Source: Diphasiastrum complanatum (taxonomy: Eukaryota > Streptophyta > Lycopodiopsida > Lycopodiales > Lycopodiaceae). Taken from it: 64,000 nt of DNA. The translations under genes were made by a program, and so were the position numbers. Location: the NCBI GenBank assembly GCA_029204225.1, contig CM055108.1:46857486-46921485 (forward strand), given 5' to 3'. The notes beneath the pieces were generated by a model. It was not told the origin of the DNA. It saw only the letters and a list, made by a program, of their open reading frames with translations, and searched no databases. Shown here one piece after another: positions 23,185 to 32,270 of the stretch (positions are counted from its first letter, which is position 1; every line of letters starts with the position of its first letter).

Positions 23185-23689
23185 ATTAGGTTTATAAGTT
23201 TTAGTTGATGTTAGATCTAGAAAGATTCGTGCGACATTAAAGCACCAATTTTGTAATACATTAATTCATATTATGAAAAATATTGTTATTGCAAATGATC
23301 GTGCTATATTGCCATTGCTTTTATATGTGCAATGTTTTTTTTTTCAAAAATTGCAATGTCAAATTTAGGGATGTGGATTGACGTAATAATCAACTAAAAA
23401 ATGTCGATTTTCAAAACAACAATCAATATTATATCTAAAAATCTAAATGAAATTTATGATGTGCAATGCAATAAAGTATTGTCATTCATAATGAGCATGA
23501 AGTAATGCAATAAAATATAAAATAAAAAGTACCTCATGCTTAGTTTGTTGATCCAAATGTTGAATGCAACTCAAAAATATTGTTTTAAAAACAATTCACG
23601 AACATCGCTTCTCCAAGAACTCAACTCCAAGAACAGCCCGATAAAAATGCGCACACTATTTTTTATGCATTTTTTACTTTTTTTTATCT
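23185..23689. other. AT-rich interval, 3' flank of the three-exon gene
   Basis: I see no ORF of note. It probably holds the 3' untranslated region and interior of the DNA transposon that carries the gene. Confidence 0.35.
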
Positions 23690-24050
23690 AATTTGGGATG
23701 TCCAAGGATACATCGGATGGACGTCGGATGGGCGTCGGACATCCGTCGGTGAAATTTTGACATCATTTTGTGTTTACAGACGTTGGAATCCGACTGAATT
23801 CAAAAACGTCGCGCGACATCCATTTGCGACGTCCACGTCAGAGGTTTGCGATGTCTTTGGACTTCACAATGCGACGTCCACTTCATACGTTGCATTGCGA
23901 CGTCCATGTTAGATCGGGTTTGCATGATCGGAAAAACACGTTCTAGAATCCAGCACATTGTGCCCGTCATAATGCGGCATTTTTTAAAGTCGTCGAACTC
24001 CGACGACCTTATAGCAACGTGTTTTTCCGATGTCCGTGACAAATCAAAAA
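23690..24050. repeat. GC-rich subterminal repeats of a probable CACTA transposon
   Basis: About ten copies of a short CG-rich motif occur in both orientations: CGTCGGATGG, CGTCGGACATCCGTCGG, GCGACGTCCA (several), CGTCGAACTCCGACGACC, and CCGATGTCCGTGAC. GC content jumps relative to the flanks. Such clustered motifs are typical of the subterminal regions of CACTA elements, where a transposon-encoded protein binds. I could not find an exact CACTA terminal repeat, so the element end is not defined. Confidence 0.5.
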
Positions 24051-24279
24051 AAATTCACGTCACAAATCGCGGTGGGTGTTGTTGTGGTGGCAGTAAATGG
24101 TGGGGGTGGTGGTGGGAGTGTGAGAGTAAGTGATGGAGAGGAGATTGTCTGTGGACGGAATCACGCCACAGGATCAGAGCCGAAAGTTCCTACCATCTCG
24201 GAGCTGCCTGCTGCTACCGCTACTGCTTGTTTGCGTTGCTGGGCCTGGTAAAGTAAGGTCGTCTGCTGCTCTAGGACCT

Positions 24280-25177
24280 CCTTTGGGACCTGAGATGGTT
24301 GAAGCCTCCCTCATGATTCAGCATATTCCACCCCGATGTCGCTAGATAGAATGTCATAAGGGACATCGGCTTCTGTGTTGATCGACTTCCCTTTCTGCTT
24401 CTTAGTAGGTGGGACTGGTGAGACCGGTTCGGCTGTCGGTTGGAGGGTGGCTCGCTTTTTTGTACTTGGATAAACAACATCCAGCTCCTTGATGGCAGCA
24501 GCCGCCTTAGACCCCAATTGCTTGGTGACCAACATGTGGAGGAGATACCCACATTTGGTAGTTGGTTTTCAGGCTTTCAGAGCTTCGCACAGCTTCTCTG
24601 CTACCTTCTCAGCCCACTTATAATTTTTAGTGGGATTGTCCATGGTGAGGGTCAAAGAAAATAGGTCGCTTGGTGGTATGTGATCCATCTTGACGGTATG
24701 CACTTCGACCGTGGTGACGAGGATTTTTGAGGCGGTTCGTAGATGGGGATCCATGATGAGGCGGATAGCGATCCCAGCGTTGGTTTGGACAATGGTTTTG
24801 CCATCCTCTGTCAGAATCTTTGTGAAGTACTTGACATCGTAGCTGGTGTCCTTGCCATGGATTGTCTCTCCGAGATTAGGAAAGCCAATGCTCTAGATAT
24901 CCCCAGGAGAGACGTTGATAATGGTATAGTTGCCACTCTTGGATGTAATCCGAAAAGTTTGGAATTTATCCGAATAAGTGGAGTTTGCTGCTCAAATGAG
25001 GCTCTCGCTCTGCTGGTCCCGAAAAAGTGTCAGATCAAAGCCAAGGTTTGTGAGGATATCCTTGGCCAAGGTGAGCTGCTTGGCGTAATTCTTGATACAG
25101 ATCATAAATATATCCCTTGAATAAGGACGAGGGGGTTTACGGCGATGCAAGTTGAGCAAGGAATCGCGGGAAGCCAT
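24280..25177 (-). pseudogene. accessory-type ORF of LTR element E3
   Basis: The ATG at 25177 opens a minus-strand frame (MASRDSLLNLHRRKPPRPYS). It keeps coding character to about 24280 with stops near 24990, 24890 and 24570. Notable parts are DPHLRTASKILVTTVEVH, PSDLFSLTLTMDNPTKNYKW, GYLLHMLVTKQLGSKAA, and a basic Pro/Lys-rich tail with PPTKKQKGKS, which could be a nuclear localisation signal. The pattern around IxxDPxL..LL, K..YKW..KV, then G.LL..L resembles the first domain of the E1 ORF (EPSIH..QLLNSFL, LYNWFKTV, GSLLSLL). I infer a distant relationship. No catalytic motif is seen. Confidence 0.45.
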
Positions 25178-25855
25178 GATAGCAGTGATTTTAGATTGCT
25201 CTGAGAATTTTGAAAATTTTAAAATTTTTTGGCATGAACTCAAGAGCAGCAATCTAAAATGAACTCGTGGAGAGAAGGGTGGAGGACTATATATAGACTT
25301 TTTTTAGGCAGGAATTCGTAACTTCACTCAGAAATCGTCCTCAGTGTCCATGATTTAGTAATGATGGTCACAAATTTTGAGGCAACATTTCGAGGGTCCA
25401 CGAATTTTTGTAAGTGATTTTTTAATGCCAAAAGAGAAAAACATTTGACAGTGCAAAATTGCGTCTGATTAGAATTCGCAGAGATGACAGAGAAATCGTG
25501 GCAATCATTTTGAGCTCCAGCAAATTGTCTGCGAATTTTGATGGTGGATATCTGATGAATAAAACTACATTTTTCTATTTCTAGACATTTTTTATTTGAG
25601 ACAAAATTTGCGGAGGCCAAAAATGAATCGTGCTCTGTAAAAAGGAGTCAAGCGAATTCTATATGAGATGTTGTGAAAAAAAATTCTTCTGAAACTAATG
25701 ACTTTTGTGGTTTTCTCAGAGAAGGCTGTTGGTATACCAGATCTGATACTATCTTGATGGTTTGAACAAGAAAGCATAGCAAAAATGTTGTCGAAATGGC
25801 ATGAAGGCAATAAAAAAAAAAATAACACTAACAACTAATACAAATCAAGATAAAA
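25178..25855 (-). other. leader of E3, noncoding
   Basis: Upstream of the E3 start codon lies noncoding sequence with several GAATTCGCAGA, CTGCGAATTT and GAAATCGT pieces in both orientations. I found no LTR edge or primer site. It ends against G4 RT sequence near 25860. Confidence 0.35.
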
Positions 25856-25865
25856 ACATGATTCA

Positions 25866-26560
25866 TTATACTTTCTCAGATTCCGGTAGATTTTGAACGA
25901 TAAGGATCTTTTTAGGGTCACTAGAAATGCCATTTTGTGAGATAATATGTCCTAACACAATACTATGGGTTACCCAAATCTGGCATTTTTCAAGATTAAG
26001 AGAGATGCCAAAGCGTTGACATTGGATAAAAAACAATTTGAGCATAGACAGATGGCACTTTTTTTCAGAATGTGCTCCTAAATCGTCCCAATAAACTTCT
26101 AAGGTATCGCCCATCTGTTGAGAAAAGGCCGCTTGCATAACACGTGCGAAGGTGCTAGGAGCGTTGCATAGACCAAAGGGCATGACTTTCCAGTAGACGG
26201 TTCCCCATTATGTGGCAAAAGCGATTTTGTGTTGATCTTCTTTAGCGATTTGGATCATATTGTATCCGCTAAAGCCATCTAAGAAGGAGTAAGCCTCATC
26301 TCCTGCTAGATTTTCTAAGATGGATTCTCCGAAAGGTAATGGAAAATGATCACGTCAGTGACGACATTAAGTTTCTTAAAATCGACACAGATTTGGAGTT
26401 TTTCATTTTTCTTGGGGACGATGACAATTGGGGAGACCCACTCAGTATGCTCAATTTCATACATAAATCCCACATCTAAGAGGCGTTGTAATTCTTTTTG
26501 ATCTTGGCCTTATAGATGGGATTGCATCTGTATGGATGACTCACAATGGGTCTCGCACCT
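25866..26560 (-). pseudogene. pol: gypsy reverse transcriptase fragment (G4)
   Basis: The minus strand reads a gypsy RT: HTEWVSPIVIVPKKNEKLQI and CVDFKKLN (about 26440-26370), AKEDQHKIAFAT and then MPFGLCNAPSTFARVMQAAF (from 26183), the catalytic box VYWDDLGAHS (~26095), and LGHIISQNGISSDPKKI (~25930). The catalytic box has Trp at the second position of YxDD, where Ile, Leu, Met or Val is usual. A frameshift near 26490 and stops near 26330 and 26210 break it. It is cut off near 25860, so RNase H and integrase are absent. Confidence 0.8.
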
Positions 26561-26563
26561 AGT

Positions 26564-27997
26564 TTAAGCGAGATATGATGCACAACTACTTGGGATGAGA
26601 TGTCTTTTGTCTTTATAGGTCCAGGCAAAGACATGTTGATATTTTCGCAGGAGCTTTTCACGCCGTCTGCATTGTTTGCTATTGAGATGAGCTCCGACGT
26701 GGACAAGATATTCGTTGGTTTCATTTGGCTCACTCAGGGAAAGGGTTATGGTTTGTGCAGGGCCTTCGTAGGGTGAATTACTAGTTGGCTCACGTTGAGC
26801 TTGGGGTAATTGGATTATGACATCCTCGATCGTATAGTCCTTAAAGTATGCAGGAACATCATGAGCTGGAGATTCGAGGGGGGGCTTGTCTTTCTCTTGC
26901 CGAGATGGTGCTTGGAAATTTTTCGGGACTAGTGTAGGACTAGAGGCCATCTTAGGAACTTTCCAAACAATGGTAAGGTCACCCGGCGGTTGAATTTGAA
27001 GTGGTTTTTTCATTTTCTCTTTCATAGTATGACCATGTGGTTGAGGTTTTGGTAGTGGAGAGGTGTGTGGATGAGGGACAATTGGTATGTCATGGAGGAT
27101 CTCATCATCAATTTGAAAGATAGTTTCCTCCTCACAGAAATCCCATGGATAGTGTGGGCATTTGGGACAGTAGAATTTTGTCTCAGGCTTTTCAATTGCA
27201 ACCTTAGCAACTGGTTCCACCTTGGAGGCATATTGCGTATAGGTCCTAAGTGGGAGTGCCTCCATATAGTTGAGGATCTGAATATCAGAAATGTCCATAG
27301 CTTCTGGGCAATTCTGAATTCGTAAGACATTCTCGTCATCAATGAATAAATCATCTGATTCATTAGTAGGTAGCCATGCAACATTTAGCAGTTCCTCATG
27401 GTGTGGAAGAATATCAATAAAATTGATATTGATGATAGGTGTATCCAGATAAGGTAATTGGTCATGATTGATCGGAAGTGGAGAGGTACAATTAACCTGA
27501 TGCTGAACACAATAATCGACATTCACACAATCAATGGTAGCTAGACTGTGACTCCAGTTTATGATATCAGTAGATTTAACATAATGACCTTTTTTGTGGC
27601 TGGACTGGTATGGCTCAAACACTGAGTTGGTGGTTGAGGATCCTTCATTATGGATGCGTGCAGGTTTGAGATTACCCGTTGAATCAAGTAAGGTTTTTAC
27701 TTGCATTGAACAGACATGAGCGGCTGGCTTAGATCGGGATGGGCAGTTCTTCATGTGATGTTCAATACCACAGTTTTCACAAGATGGAGGAAAGCAGAGT
27801 TTATCTGAACAACGAATACTAGGATGTTTACCTGCATAGATAAAACATCCTCGTATTGTGAGTAGTTGATGTGCGGCAAAGACAGGTTGGTTTGGATTGT
27901 AAGCTTGGTCTTTGGGATCCACGATTTGAGCACTAGAATCATAGGTATAATAAACAACCATTTCAGAAGAGTACGACGGTTGAGTATTGTCTTCCAC
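26564..27997 (-). CDS. gypsy Gag-Pol linker ORF lacking protease (G4)
   Basis: An uninterrupted 477-codon frame. It starts in the Gag tail: a decayed knuckle (GCFIYAGKHPSIRC, Tyr for the second Cys) and an intact one (CENCGIEHHMKNC). It then passes directly to GSSTTNSVFEP, which in G1 lies after the protease. The aspartic protease is therefore missing, by an in-frame deletion. A long linker follows with FYCPKCPHYPWDFC, a Pro-rich stretch and the entry to RT (LLRKYQHVFAWTYKD, near 26615). It sits between the gag N-terminal part and RT on the same strand. Its openness over 1.4 kb is unusual in this window. Confidence 0.7.
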   Translation of the reverse strand: MEDNTQPSYSSEMVVYYTYDSSAQIVDPKDQAYNPNQPVFAAHQLLTIRGCFIYAGKHPSIRCSDKLCFPPSCENCGIEHHMKNCPSRSKPAAHVCSMQVKTLLDSTGNLKPARIHNEGSSTTNSVFEPYQSSHKKGHYVKSTDIINWSHSLATIDCVNVDYCVQHQVNCTSPLPINHDQLPYLDTPIININFIDILPHHEELLNVAWLPTNESDDLFIDDENVLRIQNCPEAMDISDIQILNYMEALPLRTYTQYASKVEPVAKVAIEKPETKFYCPKCPHYPWDFCEEETIFQIDDEILHDIPIVPHPHTSPLPKPQPHGHTMKEKMKKPLQIQPPGDLTIVWKVPKMASSPTLVPKNFQAPSRQEKDKPPLESPAHDVPAYFKDYTIEDVIIQLPQAQREPTSNSPYEGPAQTITLSLSEPNETNEYLVHVGAHLNSKQCRRREKLLRKYQHVFAWTYKDKRHLIPSSCASYLA

Positions 27998-27999
27998 AT

Positions 28000-28660
28000 A
28001 GTAGGTGGCCGGATCGATGGCATTCGGATCAAGATAATGGACAACGTTTTGTAGGGCAGGTTGGTTAATGACAAATTGTTGACGTGGGGATGGGAATTGA
28101 TTTGGTGCAGTTGGTCATGGTTGGTAGACCCCTGGTCGTGGAATGGGCTATTGTGGAGGGTAAGGGCGCTTTGCTCAAAAGATGGTGGGTCTAGTGGCTG
28201 CTGGGAAATGGTTTCACAGTTGAGGGTATTCATTAGTAGTGTGATGCTGTGAGTAAATTGGACACCAGACATTTTTCCTTGCTGGAAAGGATTTCTCAGC
28301 AATCTGTTTCATGGCGGTTTGGAAATCGGCAGTGAGTTTATCCATATGAGATTGTTGAGCTTTTTGCTAGGTTTTCATTTGATGTAGAAGTTCAGAAGAT
28401 TGAGTAATATCACGATGGTTAAGGTCATCAATGGAACCTTCGTCTTCCTCACAGATAGCATCGGTCATCACATCTTTAAGTTGATCATAAAATTCAACTG
28501 GTTTGAGTCCACGACGGATGTTTTTAGGAAATCCAACTAAAAACAGTTTTATGGCCATACGTTTGGTGATATTTTCATCAACACATTCTCCTTTGACATG
28601 TTTAAAACGCTCAATGTAGTTTTGAACAGACTCTTCACGACGCATCTTGATGTGGGTAAT
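28000..28660 (-). pseudogene. gag: gypsy gag N-terminal part (G4)
   Basis: The minus strand from ~28660 reads QLEITHIKMRREESVQNYIE and then RFKHVKGECVDENIT and VGFPKNIRRGLKPVEF, ending in an acidic stretch (CEEDEGSIDDL). It aligns with the G1 block KVKMGKRERVRDYIERVKHL and its acidic tail. The N-terminal gag portion is missing; at ~28660-28670 the sequence passes into the truncated E1 LTR. Confidence 0.75.
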
Positions 28661-28664
28661 CTCG

Positions 28665-29107
28665 AGCTGCTCCTCATGTTCATTTTCTCATTTCAATAAA
28701 GCAGATTGGTTCACTTCAGAAATGGATTGATGAATGTCCTTGATCTCTATCACTTTTTCTCCATCTTTCATGCTGATTTGGATTTTGCTAATTGTTGGAT
28801 CTAAGTGTTATTAAAATTGTATGTTATTATAGTTTTTATGAGAGAAAAAGGGAGAGAGAGAAAGAGTAAGCTATCTCTATTGTGGATGTGTAGTGTAAAG
28901 GGATTGTAAGTGTTAAGGGATGCGTAGTGTTAAAGAGTAGGGTTAATGGATGTAGAGATAGATGTGAATCCTCCATTCATGTTGAAATCTAAACTAAACT
29001 ATCACTCTCATGGGAACTAACCTATGCGTGACAACTAACTCCGTCTCTTTGTTGCTAGATTGACTAGATCTTGGATTCAGGTTAGGCAAGGAAAGAAACC
29101 CACTACA
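28665..29107 (+). repeat. 5'-truncated 5' LTR of E1-P
   Basis: This ~443 bp piece matches the 3' part of the E1-A and E1-B LTRs and ends GAAACCCACTACA. About 320 bp of its 5' side are missing. The border with G4 gag falls in GAGCTGCTCC, a short stretch nearly shared by gag and LTR, pointing to joining at microhomology. Confidence 0.8.
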
Positions 29108-29111
29108 ATTT

Positions 29112-29129
29112 TGGCACCGTTGCCGGGGA
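29112..29129 (+). other. primer binding site of E1
   Basis: TGGCACCGTTGCCGGGGA lies 4 nt after the LTR end and differs by one base from the common plant gypsy primer site TGGCGCCGTTGCCGGGGA, quoted for tRNA-Asp in some elements. It fixes E1-P as a plus-strand LTR retrotransposon. Confidence 0.8.
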
Positions 29130-30143
29130 GCTATGCCAATTTTTCAGTTGCAGCATGATTGTTGGATAGTTAGCTTGCATTAGGCATCTTGTCGTGGCAT
29201 GAATAGTGTTAGATCTACATTTTAGGGTTAGATTGGGATTGATTTTGCTTGATTTGAGTCGATTGGTTTGTTTGAAATCTAATCTGATTGATAAACAGGA
29301 AAAGCTATTCAGATCACCAATCTTAAAATCCATTTGACAATTTGTCAACAACAGATCATACTTGTGATTGACCAGAGAAAAATTTGGGAGTTCATTACGA
29401 TTTCTACGCTTCACAAGGACACAAAAGATTTTATTCCGACATGTGATGTTTGCCAGTGAGCACGACCTCTTGACAGAAGGAAGCACAATAATTTTTTTAT
29501 GGAAAAAGACTTAGAAAATCACTGTTTTGGTCAGATTTGGCCTATACAATACCAGAAACCTTAGCTGAGCTCTCAGACTATACATCCACTCTAGATTTAT
29601 CGAATTTGAGGTGGGCGAAGGTTTTTGTCAAGAGAAAACCCAATTTTTGAGTTAGGCGAAGTATCACTGATATGCCATCTTGTAAACCTTCGTCGAGCAT
29701 TTTAACCTCATTATGAACCTTCGCCGACCTGCTAGATGATCTTAAAATGTTAAAATTAGGTTGTTTATAGGTTCAGATAGTGAAAAATACATTTATGACA
29801 GTACCTGGAGAAAGGACCCTCCTGGGCGAAGGTTCATCCTTCGTCAGACCTGGAAAATATTCACCTGATAGGTTCAGATCCCTAGAAACCTTCGCTAAGA
29901 TTTTTATAGCTTATTTTCACAGTACTATACATGCCTGCAAATTTTTGTTCAGAACTGATCAGCCAAACTAGTATTCAGTGTAATGGACCCACCAAATTCA
30001 CCTATAAGTTGACTGAATTCGATTCATTCCTCACTTGTGCTAGCGAAGCTCTTGCAAATTTTTCTTGCAACCAAAGCCCTCCAAAATTCATGCATTGCTT
30101 TTTGATACACTTTTATGCATTTTATATTTCCTTTCTGATCATC
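29130..30143 (+). other. noncoding leader of E1-P with repeated GGCGAAGGTT motif
   Basis: About 1 kb between the primer site and the ORF has no gag or other ORF. The motif GGCGAAGGTT or its complement AACCTTCGCC occurs about seven or eight times between 29613 and 30050 (for example 29613, 29654, 29684, 29715, 29824, 29836, 29886 and 30041, some imperfect). Confidence 0.6.
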
Positions 30144-31272
30144 ATGTCTTCTATCGATACTTCCCAGTCTCCGCGCTATACTATCCATTGTGATGTCCCA
30201 TCTGCAATGGACATCATGATTCTTCCTATCACAAGCATGGTCACTTAGTGGATGACCCTTGCGGAGCCGCTGCTCACTGGATGGGTATTTATGAGAGAGT
30301 CTTTTCGTGTCGCATCAATATAGATTTCATCACTCTTGCCTTCTATACATGGAAGGAAGAGAAATCCAAATTTTATATCACTTTCCAGGGAGCCACACAT
30401 AAGGTGTGCGTCATTGAGGCCGCCCTTGCAGCTATAGGTATAGCATCTGGCACGCAGGCCTCATCCAATCATAAGCACACCAAATAAACCATCAAGCCAT
30501 ATATTGACCTCACCAACGATCTGCACTGGACCAATGACGGCTACCTTCTGAAAGCCATCACTGAGCCTTCAATCCACCCTCCTGCCCAGCTACTAAACAG
30601 CTTCCTGATGGTTGGCAACCTCAAGAAAGACCGCATCACATCACAGATCCTCCATAGGATAGTGCAATCCCACACCAAGTTAGCCAAACTGTATAATTGG
30701 TTCAAGACTGTTTCTGTGAGTTCAAACGAGCTACTAGGGCCAATACTAAGCAGCAGTTCGTTGTTGGCTCTTTATTGTCCCTTTTAGCTGCTTCTCACTT
30801 AGAAAACACTTTCACCTGGATTCTGTGCTTTCGGTCTACGAAGAAGCATTGGCCGAGTCATCTCATCAGGCCTCGAGTTCTCATAGTCATCGTCGTCCAT
30901 GCAACAAGATCGTTATTCCTGACTTGCCTTCCGCGTCACGATGTCGCACTAGGCATACCTCGTCAGCTGCGCTTCCACGCCCTGCTGCTGTTCGCACTGA
31001 ACTTCCCATTCCCCTAGCCTTTGATGCTTCCCTCGCCTTTGCTTCCAACCAAGGATAGTTTGTGACCATTGGGCCTACCATTCCCATCACAGCTGCCCAG
31101 GCCGCCTCACCCCCACACACAGAAGCCAGCTCACCAAACACACAATTCTTTATGGATATGTTCAATGATTCTGACCCCCTTGGGGCCACCAAAATTTTTG
31201 AAATGCCCCAGAGTCTTGCACCCTTTGAACTCCAATCCCCTGTAAGAGGATTCGGACATATCCATGAATCTA
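30144..31272 (+). pseudogene. accessory ORF, N-terminal half (E1-P)
   Basis: The ATG at 30144 (MSSIDTSQSPRYTIHCD) begins the E1 accessory ORF directly after the leader. Its first domain has TFQGATHKVCVIEAALAAIG, DGYLLKAITEPSIHPPAQLL, RITSQILHRIVQSHTKLAKL and GSLLSLL. A Ser/Arg/Pro-rich linker follows, and the acidic HTEASSPNTQFFMDMFNDSD segment near 31120-31170. Stops (30246, 30484) and shifts (~30715, ~30960) break it. It is cut at 31277 by the 5' LTR of C2, and the missing half is E1-A. The first domain resembles the plant-transposon domain found in accessory ORFs of some gypsy elements, on recollection only. Confidence 0.7.
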
Positions 31273-31277
31273 CTGTT

Positions 31278-31693
31278 TGTGAAAATTGTCAACATTTCCT
31301 AGCTAGTTTGAGGCCTAAATTGGCAATTTTTGTACATAGTTTTGGATCTAACCCTTCACAAGTGTGAGAGAGGCCTAGATACTTTTATTTTAGTATATAT
31401 TTCATGTTCAAAAAGTCTCAAACTTCTCAACCTTCGAAATGACACCAAAATCATGTTATTTGAAAATATAGGCCAAAATTGGCTATTTTAGGTTACTGGT
31501 GCCCTAAAATTGGGTCCTAGGTTCTAGAGAGAGGAGAGAGAGTCATCTCTTTCACCTATATTAGGCTGAAATTTGTGGAGAATAGGTTGAAGAAACTTAT
31601 TGTATTGCTGAGAGAGATCAATAGATCATTGTCAAAGTTTCTTCCTCCATTGAGAGCATTGCTTTGTGTATTGTCTTCAAGCTTTTGTGTATG
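31278..31693 (+). repeat. 5' LTR of copia C2, 3'-truncated
   Basis: It starts TGTGAAAATTG directly after E1 sequence ending CTACTGTT and matches the first ~415 bp of the LTR at 20221-20874 (inverted). The rest of the LTR, the leader and the gag core are deleted. Sequence resumes in the Gag zinc-knuckle tail. Confidence 0.85.
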
Positions 31694-32270
31694 ATCGTAA
31701 GACAAGTCAAAGTTCAAGTGCTTTTAACGTGGGATAAAAGGTCATTTTGCAAATGAATGTCATAAGAAGCAAACTAATGAAGGTAGCAAGCAAAACAACT
31801 TTTGTACTTCTAATGAGGATCTAGATTCTTGTGATTCTCTCATGATGTGTTCTTCAAGTCTAATGTCAAGTGGAAGAAGTGACAAGAATTCATGGTGGAT
31901 AGATAGTGGATCTAGTCCACACATGACTAGTCACAAGGAGTTCTTTACTTCTTTGATCTCTTATGTTGGAACCAAGAAAGTCGTTCACATGCCAAATGGT
32001 GGTGAGTGTATGATCAAAGGTATTGGCTCAATTCCTATTTGCCTTTCTACTAATAGGAATGTAAGGCTTGATGGTGTTCTTTACATTCCTTCACTTTCAA
32101 GGAATTTGCTAAGTGTTGGTCAAATGTTGAAAAAAGGGTACAAGACAAAGTTTGTTGGGGATGTTTGCTTCATTACTAAGGGAGATGTCTTGATTGCTAG
32201 GGGCAATAGACAAGGTAGACTTTACAAGCTTGATGCATTTGTTATGTCTAACAAGAGGAATGAAATGAAT
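31694..32270 (+). pseudogene. copia knuckle remnant and protease (C2)
   Basis: After the LTR break the frame gives the second half of a Gag knuckle (KGHFANECHKK) and then a copia aspartic protease: SWWIDSGSSPHMTSHKEFF (31890-31945), VLYIPSLSRNLLSVGQMLKK (~32070-32130) and GRLYKLDAF (~32213-32239). DSG is the active site. The protease itself is open. Integrase should follow, but does not. Confidence 0.75.

Noticed and set aside
24440-25120. Plus-strand frames of 74-125 codons
   Set aside because: They are antisense shadows of the E3 ORF, whose minus-strand frame has a better start and protein-like composition.
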